Origin: Mya arenaria
Taxonomy: Eukaryota; Mollusca; Bivalvia; Myida; Myidae
Assembly: GCF_026914265.1 (NCBI RefSeq)
Contig: NC_069135.1
Span: forward strand, 36,560,337-36,624,336
Length of the DNA: 64,000 nucleotides
Direction: 5' to 3'
A program made the position numbers and the translations under genes. Below are positions 36,175 to 49,530 of this stretch, in pieces (the first letter of the stretch is position 1; each line of letters begins with the position of its first letter). Below the pieces are notes generated by a model that saw only the letters and a list, made by a program, of their open reading frames with translations, was not told the origin of the DNA and searched no databases.

Positions 36175-39100
36175 ATGGATAGAGAAGCGACGTAAGCAAC
36201 TTTTATTATTAAAACAACTGAATTACTTAACATCAGTAAATTAATTATATTAGGTTAGTTTAAATATTTTTATTGTTGTTTTCCGTTTCTTGATTGATAA
36301 AATGAAATTATTTAAGGACATATTAACTTAAACAATTTGAGAAACAGCCACTTGTCGTAGCACACCGTGATTATGGTACTCAGCGTGTATTTTGATCAGT
36401 TCAATCAAGCACCCGCGGCGTCTTTGATCATGGAGATGCGTAATCATTGTCTTTTATGGTGGCATATTGCCCGGTCTAGCTGTGACCAAACCGGGCCATG
36501 TGACTGTAGACCGCAAATTGCGCTAATTAAAGATGCGCTGTGTGATAATATGAGCTTGTTAGCGTGTGACGGAGATTTATGGTATATTTCTGTGTTTTAT
36601 CTTTCCAGTACCAAGACTGAGACCAGTAGCATCTGCAGCAGCGGACCTTCAACTGTAAGTTCATGTGTTTTATTTTCAATTTTGATGGACCTTAATGATC
36701 TTTTTGAGCTAGGATGAAGAATTCTGAAAATAAGGATATAGAGCTTATTAAAGTTCGAACCATTTTACTTAGAAATGGAACACCCCATATACTTTATTTA
36801 TTACTATAACTAGATGAGCAAAATGGTCAAAAATGAAACAATTTATTGTGGCGTCAGACGAAACTGTTTTCGTTTGTATTATATTTAACAGAAACATTAT
36901 ACTGTTGTTTTTTATAGATTTAAAGTTTACTCTTTTTATCGTGCATGTATGTTGTTTCCCGCGCAGATATCCGCCATGTTGAGACTGACGACCCCAAGCA
37001 AGCAGGAATTGAGCGACATCGGCGCCTTCATAACGCCGCCGGCAAAAGGAGGCAACTCGGCAGATATTGGACACTGGACAGTCACCGACACCCCCTCCGT
37101 CACTTCCGGTCTTGACGGATCCTACACTGAGGTTAGTTATATCAAAATAATGGAAAAAATTATTACTTAATTGCACATGTCTTAATAATCTGGAAATAAC
37201 CTCTGAAACATAAAACATTGATGTGAATTTAAACTAGTAAATGCATCTGAGAATATTATAACGATTTAAACAATCTAAAGGAGTACCGAAGACTCATATG
37301 AATGAGTGATATTATGATTCCTAGTTAGTGATTTGATAAATGAAATAATTAAGATTGATTACAGGAATTATATAATGAATGAATACCTCATCGAAAATAT
37401 AATTCATTCAATACTTCATTTATGTGTTGATAGATTTATCATGTTATAATAATACCTATGTCATTTCTTTTCAACACAGGTATGCCGTAAGCCACTGGGC
37501 CGTTTCCTGTCGTTCGATGTGAAGAGAAGCCTATTCTCCAGCAAGCGTCTAGCTGATGAGCCAGATGATACTCCGTCCACCAAGCGCCTTAGAATAGCAG
37601 AGGTCGCCAATAGCAGCATGACTCTAAACGTATGTTTTGTTTTGTTCGTTTGTTCTTGTTTTATCAAGACAATAATAACAATAAATTCACAAATATCTCA
37701 TCTATGTAATACGACCATTTCTTGCTGTTTTAATTGAAGTAAAATAGTATAATAATTATAAATTTGACAATGATATTCTGCTATTACTATTACTGTACCG
37801 GACAATAATCATGATCTTACATGTAAATTGATTGGTTGATTTGTTTGCTAATAGCGACATGTTTCTTCTGCAGGATGTGGAGACCTCTAGCGGCCACTGC
37901 GATGAGATTAAGTCGGTGGTATACACACTGTCCACGGACCCGGAAGTGGTTGCGGACGGCTCCCGGACCTACACCATCCCGACCGTCTCCGGCAAACACA
38001 AGGACCTAAAGGCCATCTCACCCGATACTGTAGGTTCAAATAAAGATGATTACCTATTTAGTCATTGAGATGCTCGAAGGGTCGTTATTGTACTATTCAT
38101 GTAAAGTCAAATCAGTCATAAACTGGTGAGGGTCCAATAATAGCCACTTTTAACTAATTACAATGTTCTTGTCATAATAGTTTTGTAAAATAAATTTGTT
38201 AAACAACTCAAATAAATTCTAAATTAACATGTCACTATCAAGATGAATCTGATATGTTTAGTGATTAATCGTCTACTTGACTTTGTTCTCCCATATTCCA
38301 GATGGACGAGGTGCTGCGTGGTTGCTATGCCGACAAGATCGGGCGCGTGACAGTTATCGACTGCCGCTACCCGTACGAGTTCGAAGGCGGCCACATCCGG
38401 GGAGCTGTGAATCTATTCACGCGCGACATGGTGCGAGACTTTCTCCTCGCGCACGTGGTCGATGACGCTACATCCGGTCAACACGTGCTCGTCTTCCACT
38501 GCGAGTTCTCGTCCGAGAGGGGACCGAAAATGTAAGTGTCCGAATTATATAAGGTTTTCTAGTAAATCATGAAGCCTTTTTCATGAGGTATTACTTAAAT
38601 TACATTCGACAAACGCAAAAGTGAGGAAAACTTTTGGAAAGTGCTTGAAAACAACTACGTTATATAGAGCGCTTTTATTGAAATGATGTGAAGTTTTTGT
38701 TTCATTTTAAATTGTAAAACGTATGTACTATCATTTTCAGGTACCGTCACTTACGAAGCGAGGACCGGAGCCTCCACACGGACGTCTACCCGCGCCTAGC
38801 CTTCCCGGAAGTGTACCTGCTAGAGGGCGGATACAAGGCTTTCTTTAATAAACATATGGTATGTACAAAAAGTAAAGTAGGTCGTAAGAAAAAAGATAAA
38901 TCTAATTAGTTTAAAGATAAGTTTTCAATTTTCAGCACCATGTTTTCAGATATAAATATTGAGCGCATTAATTATGGTTATAATTGTAAGTGCCTAGCAA
39001 AAATATACTAGGCATTAACTATAGAGCATATAGCATAAAATAAAATAAAATGGTTTTCTAACTATACAGTTTTAAAACCGTCTGAGTACCATGTTTATAC

Positions 39101-39275
39101 CCGGGAAGCGCGTAATACATAATTATTGTTGTTTTAGGTCCAATGCGAGCCCCAGCAATACAAGCCTATGTTGCACAAGGACCACGTGACTGATCTGCGT
39201 CACTTCCGGGCCAAGTCCAAGTCCTGGACAGCGGGGGAACGCGCAAACCGACTTCGCCCCAGCTTGCGCTTCTAG
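36175..39275 (+). CDS. cdc25: Cdc25 dual-specificity phosphatase, copy F
   Basis: Coding exons are 36175-36191, 36609-36654, 36967-37131, 37480-37629, 37874-38029, 38302-38531, 38741-38858 and 39138-39275. They total 1020 nt (339 residues), with all-consistent phases and GT-AG introns. The function is as in copy B. The catalytic core is complete: VIDCRYPYEFEGGHIRGAVNLF, HCEFSSERGPKM, FPEVYLLEGGYKAFF and SKSWTAGERANRLR. The N-terminal part reads LRLTTPSKQELSDIGAFITPP, then CRKPLGRFLSFDVKRSLFSS and STKRLR. Exon 3 is one codon shorter than in H. Arm-specific residues (ADKIGRV, NKHM at the end of exon 7) group it with H, apart from B, C and J. An AATAAA at 39807-39812 lies about 530 bp past the stop. 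The ATG of exon 1 (AAATATGGAT) has purines at -3 and +4. Confidence 0.94.
36380..36600. promoter_or_regulatory. Highly conserved block in intron 1 of cdc25 copies
   Basis: This intron-1 segment (CAAGCACCCGCGGCGTCTTTG, GATGCGTAATCATTGTCTTTT, GCATATTGCCCGG, TAATTGCGCTAATTAAAGATGCG) is retained in every copy of the array: about 11520-11700, 19990-20160, 28310-28490, 44010-44190, 50860-51040 and 61200-61385. It is conserved more strongly than the neighbouring intron sequence. It happens to be open in one frame in F and C but is broken in J, so selection on protein is unlikely. An intronic enhancer or alternative promoter is a reasonable guess, not shown. Confidence 0.4.
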
Positions 39276-42200
39276 AACGCCATTGAGCTGATGTCATTTT
39301 GGGACGTCATAGTTGTCGCGCATAATACAAGAGACGGTGTTATAGCACCCTAAGTTGTATATGTGACCAGAATTAGTGCTGGGCAGAGATTTGACTATAG
39401 AATGTATAGCATCATTTAAAGCTGATCTGTGATATAAGACTTGCATTTGTCATTGTGTGTTGTTCCAATGTGTATTCTCCTCATTTCTCATTGAGTCTTT
39501 CTTGTCATTTCTTTCGTTTCATTCTTTTGTTGTGTTGTATAAACCTATTTCATATAAACTTTTGACTGTATTCATTGATTTCTTATTTTCCGCATTTTCA
39601 AACAACAGGCAAACTTTGACACAATACCTAAAAACAACTACCAATATTTATATAATAAATATACATTTACAAAAACTGGTTTTAACAAAATTGTGGTGAA
39701 AAATTAGTTTTAACTATTTTTTTATGTATAATCGTTATTTGTAATGTTATTAATGAACGGCATCCGTTGAAACATGTGCTACATATATGATTATGTATAT
39801 GATATGAATAAAATTATATTTCAATGATGATGTTTAGTCATTTTAATATAAAAATATAACACTTTTCTGTTTGGGATTTTAAGTTATATGACGTGATTAC
39901 ACAAATGATAACCGTTTCTATATATTATGGTCTATGACTTAATTTTGTAAAGCTATATGACGTCATTACACAAATGGCAACCAAACATTTGAAGCAAACC
40001 GACATTTTGTTCAGAAATCGACCAGAAGATTGATTAAATGAGTACGAGCGATGTCGTTCTGGAAAAACATTTAGGCAAATGTTTTTAAAGTTTATGTAAC
40101 TATCATTGTACGCATTTCGAACATCATCCTTGAGCGTACTTGCTCCACTCATATAATCTGACAGATCTGTTTAACGAAGATAATTTTGAAAGAAAAGAAC
40201 CATGTTTAAAGTAACAAAAATCAAGTCTGAAGGGTAGTTTGGATTGAATTTCTGTAGCATCCACATCAAAGAATGCATTAAACAATGTGCAAAATAACGA
40301 TTTTTAACTCCTTAATGAAAGTGCCATGGTGAGTGACCGTTGTTTTGCAATCATGTAAAAGACCACTGATGTGAAAATGGCAAAATACTCAAATATAAAA
40401 ATAATAATTCAATGCAGAAGTAAAATAATATGAAATAATATAAGATGATAATATTTTACTGTTGCTGTTGTCAGAAATAAGAGCTACATGATTCTGAATG
40501 GCTAACGTTTGTATCAATGCGCGCGACATCTCACCAACTCAAAGGTGCGATCGTCTGTATTTATCGCGACTTTCAACTTGTTTATTATGAATGCCCTTGA
40601 TTACTGTATTTAGCTTAAATGAAGCATTAATTACATTTAAATAGTGTTATAATTTTCTCATCAAGAAACTAGACCGCTATTTGAATTCTTTGTATATTTA
40701 AAGATTGTTTGGAACTTCCGTATTGTATTAGCGCAAACTTTATAATTACTTCACGTACAAACTGTAAATAACTTCACATTGACATCTTTTTTTGCCAAGT
40801 GACTTCTGTTCGATAATTCATATTTCGTTTGACATTTCAACGGTATCAACGTATTTTCAAACTCTTATTTTGTTCAACTGTATCGTGTTTAAAGAATTAT
40901 TACCATTCTGGAATACAGCAGCAACGGCTATGAGGTATGTGTTGTACCAATTCATACAATGTTAATGTATCTATACAAAGCACATGAAGATCTGTTGTAT
41001 GTAATACAATATAAAAAGGGCGGAGTGACCGCAACGAGCGAAAGATCAGCAGTCGAAAAACTTATTGATTTAAACATTTCCAGTTAAATACATGTTGAAA
41101 TGCATACATTTTGTTAACATGTATTTAAAAACAAATGGTATAATATATATCATAAATTAATGTGGGGCTTCTATACATCATACATAAAACAAACAGTTTC
41201 GCTCAATAATAACAGATGTCTCCTCATTGCAAGATATGATATGAAATTTGAACTTTATTCTTTTGGGTAAGACCATTATGATAACAATTAAGTGACACCT
41301 TATGGACTACCTATATTCAGGAACTATGATAACTTTCCTTGTTAATATTGACACTTACAAACTATCGCCGACTGAGTACAAATGCGCGGAAGCTGATAAG
41401 ATCGCAAGGTTATATATGGTCCACTAATATGGCCCTTGTAAATGTAATCGAAGATAATCATCCCATTTGTGGTAGGAATATATTCATTAGTTGAGTCACG
41501 TGAAAGCGACTACGCATGCAATTAGAATTAATGTCCATTGTCTATATTTTCCGGGCCCTAGGCATTCGCAGGTACTCGCTCCCCCATCTCTATATTTATT
41601 GCAATCCTTGACCAAATTTCATACCGAGCTGTAAACACGAAAAGCAACAAGAATACGAAATAAGTAAGGTTTTTTTCAACCTAAAAAGATTGCTAAAATA
41701 TCTTTCATTTAATCAACTTTCTTATATTTATGATTGATATAGAGCTTCATTAACTTCATATTGTATTTCTGTAATGACAAGGGCCTTTGCTATGTTTCGG
41801 CAACACAATTGTCTTCGTGCTAGGCATGTTTAATGGAAATTAATTGAAGAGTCACAGACCTTTTTTAAAAGCTTATTTAGATAAACTACTAAACGCTTTC
41901 TATACGTCAATGCAGTTTTTTCATAAATGTTTCTATACGTATACATACGGATATACTGTATATGTCACAATAATAATACTATCAAAACCAGTTTTATGAC
42001 AGACAGACAGACAGACAGACAGACAGTTTATTTCGACTTGTACAATGTACATCGTCAACAACACATATGTTTATACTAGTCATTGTCAACGTGTATGCAT
42101 AATAACAAACAATGTAATACTAATAAGTATATATAAATACAAAAATAAATAAATCATCTATCTAAATCAGAGGGTGAACTAATATTACAGTATTAAGTCA

Positions 42201-44193
42201 TAACATTAATTATCGTGGATCTTACTTTAAGCGAATCTTTAACAAACAGACATAGTTTAATAAGCTCTATTTTATCATTTGATTGCAACAGTTGTAAATA
42301 TTTAAATACAGACGGTCTTGTATAATAGCATTTCTTAATATATTTTTTTCTATAATCATTAAAAGCTTGACACACACAGATAAAGTGAAATTCATCTTCA
42401 ATATCATTGGAATTACAACAAAGACAATATCTTTGGTTTCGAACAACATTATTTCTAGCGTATCTACCAGTCTGAATATGGAGTGGGTGCACGGAGAGTC
42501 GCAGTCTACAAAAGAAAAATCGTAAACTTTGGGGTATAATGTCTAAATAACTCTCATATTCAAGACTAGTCTTAAAATTTCTATACATATCTAGCACCGT
42601 GCTTTTTTCTAAAGTACCATACCAATCTTGTTTAAACGCATCGTGTATTCTACATTTGAAAACTGTTATGCAGGTGGAAGGGACAAATTATGCCGTCATA
42701 TCTGTGCAGATTAAAATATGCTTTCCTAACGGTTTAACGTCGAACTCATTACGGCCATAAGACGCTTTCATTGGCATTCATAAGTGTTTTTTTTATTTAG
42801 AACCGACAGAAAGTATTGAAATGAGACAAAAGATGTCATATTTATAAAGTATTAGATATCCAGTTAACGTTTAAAATCAGTGATTCTTTGTACAATGTAT
42901 AAACACAATGCATTGACAGTTTCAGCTGACATGTTGACAATACACGAGAAAACAGAAGGTGAAATTATCACGTGGAATTTTATGGCCCTTAATTGAGTCG
43001 TGTAAAAACAATCAGGAGCCACAATGCTACCTTAACGGTAAGCAAATTGGTCGGTATGAAAACCTGCCAGAAATATGCAAATTAACCGTTTATTGGGCCA
43101 TAAATGACAACAAACTGTGGGTCAATAGAAGAGGGGCTATTTCTACTTGACTCGATGTTCGGTTGATTTTTTAAATTATATTTTAAACCAAAAACCATCA
43201 TCAGAACAGAAACATCATCTTTGACTTTGTAAGAGATATTTTTATTATTAAAAAGTATTAATTCAATAGATATACCATATTTGGAAATCACCACTTGAAA
43301 GGGGGATAAGAATCGGAATATAGTGGCTTTGCTTAGTTTTCGATTTGAATATAAAAGGCTCGGCATTTGCTCGAGAAATATCTTAACAAACAAACTCGAT
43401 TGGCGTTTTCGTAGCATTGTGAGTGTTCTAGCAGTTTGCTACTGAAGGTTTTTCTAACATCATACATAACTTGAAGGACAATGCTGAAATCCCCTTTAAG
43501 CCCACGCATAAGATTGCCTTAAGTTTATACACGTTCTATATACTTATTCTGTCAAAGCAAAGAACGCGCTTATTTAAAGCAAGACAAACACGATTAGACT
43601 GAGAACAGTTTGAGCACATTTTCTCAAAATATAAAGGAAAACATTACGTTGAACAACCTTACATCACTGCATGTAAAATTTGCGAATTATATCCAAAGTA
43701 CCACATTATCAGCTTAGTGCAGTAACGTGGAATTTAGGTTGCAAAAATACATAGTAACATGTTATAAGAACCAGACAATTATTGTCAGTCTGTGGATTGT
43801 CTTCTTACCGGAAACTAGTTCTGCTTTATTTTATTTTAATAAAACGGTTTCTATATTAAACACGCCCAGTGTTATTTCGTGGAGGTACGGATTGTTGTTT
43901 AACCTTTCTGGATTGGTGAAATTAAAATATTTAAGGACATATTAACGTACGGTAACCGTATTGAGAAACGGCCACTTGTCGTAATACGCCGTGATTTATG
44001 GTACTCAGCGTCTATTATGATCGGTTTAATCAAGCACCCGCGGCGTCTTAGATCATGGCGATGCGTAATCATTTTCTTTTATTATAGCATATTGCCCGGA
44101 CTAGCTGTGACCATACCAGGCCATGTGACTGTAGACCGCTAATTGCGCTAATTAAAGATGCGCTGTGTGATAATATGAGCTCGTGCCGGAGAT
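38972..44193 (+). repeat. Tandem duplication, copy 1
   Basis: This 5222-bp unit runs from intron 7 of gene F, through exon 8, the 3' flank and the next unit's upstream flank, into the intron-1 block of the next unit. Copy 2 starts at 44194. Offset is constant at 5222 until a LINE insertion in copy 1 at 42000-42668. Over the first 3 kb I count about ten substitutions. The junction carries TTATGGT, shared by both parental sites (38972-38978 and 51044-51050). The candidate 5' UTR exon edge lies at 40934. Exon 1 of the downstream unit is missing here: sequence passes from TTATTTCGTG to GGAGGTACGGATTGTTG near 43880-43900. Confidence 0.9.
42000..42668 (-). mobile_element. 5'-truncated LINE insertion specific to duplication copy 1
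   Basis: The insertion splits TTTTATG|CAGGTGG, which is continuous in copy 2 at 47214-47227 (672 bp longer here). Minus-strand reading gives the C-terminal part of ORF2: FKCRIHDAFKQDWYGTL, then a knuckle CLCCNSNDIEDEFHFICVC and a KKCYYTRPS tail. Its 3' end is a TGTC reiteration (seen as GACAGACAGACA at 42000-42026). TTATG on both sides may be a short target duplication. Its absence from copy 2 dates it after the duplication, or makes it an allelic difference. Confidence 0.88.
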
Positions 44194-44359
44194 TTATGGT
44201 TATAATTGTAAGTGCCTAGCAAAAATATACTAGGCATTAACTATAGAGCATATAGCATAAAATAAAATAAAATGGTTTTCTAACTATACAGTTTTAAAAC
44301 CGTCTGAGTACCATGTTTATACCCGGGAAGCGCGTAATACATAATTATTGTTGTTTTAG

Positions 44360-44497
44360 GTCCAATGCGAGCCCCAGCAATACAAGCCTATGTTGCACAA
44401 GGACCACGTGACTGATCTGCGTCACTTCCGGGCCAAGTCCAAGTCCTGGACAGCGGGGGAACGCGCAAACCGACTTCGCCCCAGCTTGCGCTTCTAG
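44360..44497 (+). pseudogene. cdc25: cdc25 fragment G: solitary exon 8 made by the duplication
   Basis: This 138-nt exon is an exact-length copy of exon 8 of F (VQCEPQQYKPML to SLRF and TAG), with intron-7 sequence before it. Upstream of 44194 the sequence is intron-1 block of a different unit, so exons 2-7 are missing by construction. It cannot encode a phosphatase. It could in principle act as an alternative terminal exon. Confidence 0.88.
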
Positions 44498-47400
44498 AAC
44501 GCCATTGAGCTGATGTCATTTTGGGACGTCATAGTTGTCGCGCATAATACAAGAGACGGTGTTATAGCACCCTAAGTTGTATATGTGACCAGAATTAGTG
44601 CTGGGCAGAGATTTGACTATAGAATGTATAGCATCATTTAAAGCTGATCTGTGATATAAGACTTGCATTTGTCATTGTGTGTTGTTCCAATGTGTATTCT
44701 CCTCATTTCTCATTGAGTCTTTCTTGTCATTTCTTTCGTTTCATTCTTTTGTTGTGTTGTATATACCTATTTCATATAAACTTTTGACTGTATTCATTGA
44801 TTTCTTATTTTCCGCATTTTCAAACAACAGGCAAACTTTGACACAATACCTAAAAACAACTACCAATATTTATATAATAAATATACATTTACAAAAACTG
44901 GTTTTAACAAAATTGTGGTGAAAAATTAGTTTTAACTATTTTTTTATGTATAATCGTTATTTGTAATGTTATTAATGAACGGCATCCGTTGAAACATGTG
45001 CTACATATATGATTATGTATATGATATGAATAAAATTATATTTCAATGATGATGTTTAGTCATTTTAATATAAAAATATAACACTTTTCTGTTTGGGATT
45101 TTAAGTTATATGACGTGATTACACAAATGATAACCGTTTCTATATATTATGGTCTATGACTTAATTTTGTAAAGCTATATGACGTCATTACACAAATGGC
45201 AACCAAACATTTGAAGCAAACCGACATTTTGTTCAGAAATCGACCAGAAGATTGATTAAATGAGTACGAGCGATGTCGTTCTGGAAAAACATTTAGGCAA
45301 ATGTTTTTAAAGTTTATGTAACTATCATTGTACGCATTTCGAACATCATCCTTGAGCGTACTTGCTCCACTCATATAATCTGACAGATCTGTTTAACGAA
45401 GATAATTTTGAAAGAAAAGAACCATGTTTAAAGTAACAAAAATCAAGTCTGAAGGGTAGTTTGGATTGAATTTCTGTAGCATCCACATCAAAGAATGCAT
45501 TAAACAATGTGCAAAATAACGATTTTTAACTCCTTAATGAAAGTGTCATGGTGAGTGACCGTTGTTTTGCAATCATGTAAAAGACCACTGATGTGAAAAT
45601 GGCAAAATACTCAAATATAAAAATAATAATTCAATGCAGAAGTAAAATAATATGAAATAATATAAGATGATAATATTTTACTGTTGCTGTTGTCAGAAAT
45701 AAGAGCTACATGATTCTGAATGGCTAACGTTTGTATCAATGCGCGCGACATCTCACCAACTCAAAGGTGCGATCGTCTGTATTTATCGCGACTTTCAACT
45801 TGTTTATTATGAATGCCCTTGATTACTGTATTTAGCTTAAATGAAGCATTAATTACATTTAAATAGTGTTATAATTTTCTCATCAAGAAACTAGACCGCT
45901 ATTTGAACTCTTTGTATATTTAAAGATTGTTTGGAACTTCCGTATTGTATTAGCGCAAACTTTATAATTACTTCACGTACAAACTGTAAATAACTTCACA
46001 TTGACATCTTTTTTTGCCAAGTGACTTCTGTTCGATAATTCATATTTCGTTTGACATTTCATCGGTATCAACGTATTTTCAAACTCTTATTTTGTTCAAC
46101 TGTATCGTGTTTAAAGAATTATTACCATTCTGGAATACAGCAGCAACGGCTATGAGGTATGTGTTGTACCAATTCATACAATGTTAATGTATCTATACAA
46201 AGCACATGAAGATCTGTTGTATGTAATACAATATAAAAAGGGCGGAGTGACCGCAACGAGCGAAAGATCAGCAGTCGAAAAACTTATTGATTTAAACATT
46301 TCCAGTTAAATACATGTTGAAATGCATACATTTTGTTAACATGTATTTAAAAACAAATGGTATAATATATATCATAAATTAATGTGGGGCTTCTATACAT
46401 CATACATAAAACAAACAGTTTCGCTCAATAATAACAGATGTCTCCTCATTGCAAGATATGATATGAAATTTGAACTTTATTCTTTTGGGTAAGACCATTA
46501 TGATAACAATTAAGTGACACCTTATGGACTACCTATATTCAGGAACTATGATAACTTTCCTTGTTAATATTGACACTTACAAACTATTGCCGACTGAGTA
46601 CAAATGCGCGGAAGCTGATAAGATCGCAAGGTTATATATGGTCCACTAATATGGCCCTTGTAAATGTAATCGAAGATAATCATCCCATTTGTGGTAGGAA
46701 TATATTCATTAGTTGAGTCACGTGAAAGCGACTACGCATGCAATTAGAATTAATGTCCATTGTCTATATTTTCCGGGCCCTAGGCATTCGCAGGTACTCG
46801 CTCCCCCATCTCTATATTTATTGCAATCCTTGACCAAATTTCATACCGAGCTGTAAGCACGAAAAGCAACAAGAATACGAAATAAGTAAGGTTCTTTTCA
46901 ACCTAAAAAGATTGCTAAAATATCTTTCATTTAATCAACTTTCTTATATTTATGATTGATATAGAGCTTCATTAACTTCATATTGTATTTCTGTAATGAC
47001 AAGGGCCTTTGCTATGTTTCGGCAACACGATTGTCTTCGTGCTAGGCATGTTTAATGGAAATTAATTGAAGAGTCACAGACCTTTTTTAAAAGCTTATTT
47101 AGATAAACTACTAAACGCTTTCTATACGTCAATGCAGTTTTTTCATAAATGTTTCTATACGTATACATACGGATATACTGTATATGTCTCAATAAAAATA
47201 CTATCAAAACCAGTTTTATGCAGGTGGAAGGGACAAATTATGCCGTCATATCTGTGCAGATTAAAATATGCTTTCCTAACGGTTTAACGTCGAACTCATT
47301 ACGGCCATAAGACGCTTTCATTGGCATTCATAAGTGTTTTTTTTATTTAGAACCGACAGAAAGTATTGAAATGAGACAAAAGATGTCATATTTATAAAGT

Positions 47401-47609
47401 ATTAGATATCCAGTTAACGTTTAAAATCAGTGATTCTTTGTACAATGTATAAACACAATGCATTGACAGTTTCAGCTGACATGTTGACAATACACGAGAA
47501 AACAGAAGGTGAAATTATCACGTGGAATTTTATGGCCCTTAATTGAGTCGTGTAAAAACAATCAGGAGCCACAATGCTACCTTAACGGTAAGCAAATTGG
47601 TCGGTATGA

Positions 47610-48698
47610 CTCAACTCAACTCAACTCAATATTCTTTTATTATATCACAGTTTACATTTAAGTAAAAGCATGTGAAAACGCAATATATATATGTTAACAC
47701 AGGTATAAATATGTGGGTTAATGGCGGCTACACAACAGGTTTAGAGTTTATCATTATACAAAACAAATATAATTAGTAAGTAAGGGGAATGTGGTTAGTT
47801 TAAATATTATTATTATTTATTTATTTATAACAAAACTAATTCATTTATTTGACGTAGGATACAATATGATCGGTATAATTATGAGATATCAAATGAAAAA
47901 CTATAAAATACATGATCAGATTCGTTTAAAGTGATTAACTAAGATTTTAACAAAAATTGCTGTTTTCCTTAAGGTATCCGGGTTCATACAATTTAAAACT
48001 TCACTAAAGTGTAAGACACTAGGTCTTGAGTAAAAACGACTACTTATGTATTGTTTTCTGGTAGGATTAAAAAATGGACATGTAAGTAAATAGTGCAGTT
48101 CGTCACCGATATCGTTTAGATTACAAAACGGACACTTTCTATTGACATGTGGTACAGCATTCTGTCTCCATCTACCGACTTCGATAGGGAATTTATGATT
48201 ACTAGTGCGGAAATGCAAGAATGTAAAACGTAGAGATTTGGGTAAAATATTAAGGTACTTCTCAAATTTAATATCAGACTTAAACAGAGAATACATTTTA
48301 CCCTTAGACGAAAGATTAAATTGTTCAAAACAGTTTTGCTGAAATTGGTCTACAAGGTTAGATTTCACAAGTTTACTGATATGTTTTACAGGTACTCTTG
48401 TTTGGTTATGCCAAACGTATGAATAACCCGTTGAATCAAGTATTGACTTGATGTAACTGGTCCAGGCTGAATTATTACTATGTAAAATGCCTTTATATAT
48501 CAAAAAACTTATTTTCGAGTCATGGGATGAAACGAGTTTACTCCAGTAACTAATCATTCTGGTTTTAACTATGGTGTTAAGGGGGTATCTACCCAGTTCC
48601 GAGTAGAGCATGTACCGTGGAGTACTTTTTCTAGTATATGTAATCCGTCGCAAAAAATTACAGTGAAGTTGCTCCAACAGATCAAGGTTTTCAAACGA
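47610..48698 (-). mobile_element. 5'-truncated LINE insertion specific to duplication copy 2
   Basis: Copy 1 reads TCGGTATGAAAACCTGCC without a break at 43051-43068. Copy 2 has 1089 extra bases between TCGGTATGA and AAACCTGCC. On the minus strand a 267-codon frame (47916-48719, its first codons in flank) encodes an ORF2 C-terminus: FENLDLLEQLHCNFLRRI, the knuckle CPFCNLNDIGDELHYLLTC and SRFYSRPSVL. The 3' end is a TTGAG reiteration (ACTCAACTCAACTCAA at 47609-47627). It is a different family from the copy 1 insertion. Confidence 0.88.
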
Positions 48699-49530
48699 AA
48701 ACCTGCCAGAAATATGCAAATTAACCGTTTATTGGGCCATAAATGACAACAAACTGTGGGTCAATAGAAGAGGGCTATTTCTACTTGACTCGATGTTCGG
48801 TTGATTTTTTAAATTATATGTTAAACCAAAAACCATCATCAGAACAGAAACATCATCTTTGACTTTGTAAGAGATATTTTTATTATTAAAAAGTATTAAT
48901 TCAATAGATATACCATATTTGGAAATCACCACTTGAAAGGGGGATAAGAATCGGAATATAGTGGCTTTGCTTAGTTTTCGATTTGAATATAAAAGGCTCG
49001 GCATTTGCTCGAGAAATATCTTCACAAACAAACTCGATTGGCGTTTTCGTAGCATTGTGAGTGTTCTAGCAGTTTGCTACTGAAGGTTTTTCTAACATCA
49101 TACATAACTTGAAGGACAATGCTGAAATCCCCTTTAAGCCCACGCATAAGATTGCCTTAAGTTTATACACGTTCTATATACTTATTCTGTCAAAGCAAAG
49201 AACGCGCTTATTTAAAGCAAGACAAACACGATTAGACTGAGAACAGTTTGAGCACATTTTCTCAAAATATAAAGGAAAACATTACGTTGAACAACCTTAC
49301 ATCACTGCATGTAAAATTTGCGAATTATATCCAAAGTACCACATTATCAGCTTAGTGCAGTAACGTGGAATTTAGGTTGCAAAAATACATAGTAACATGT
49401 TATAAGAACCAGACAATTATTGTCAGTCTGTGGATTGTCTTCATACCGGAAACTAGTTCTGCTTTATTTTATTTTAATAAAACGGTTTCTATATTAAACA
49501 CGCCCAGTGTTATTTCGTGGAGGTACGGAT

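Noticed and set aside
39457-39699. 80-codon hydrophobic frame in the 3' flank of copy F, repeated at 44679-44921.
   Set aside because: It lies in the probable 3' UTR or flank upstream of the AATAAA. It recurs only because of the tandem duplication and is not conserved after copy H.
39925-40152. 75-codon minus-strand frame, repeated at 45147-45374.
   Set aside because: Same duplication effect. Equivalent flank in the other units does not keep the frame open.
42959-43150. 63-codon frame starting MKLSRGILWPLIESC, seen again at 60078-60269.
   Set aside because: It is part of the repeated intergenic unit. The corresponding sequence in copy F (35220-35400) is broken, and no splice or start context supports it.
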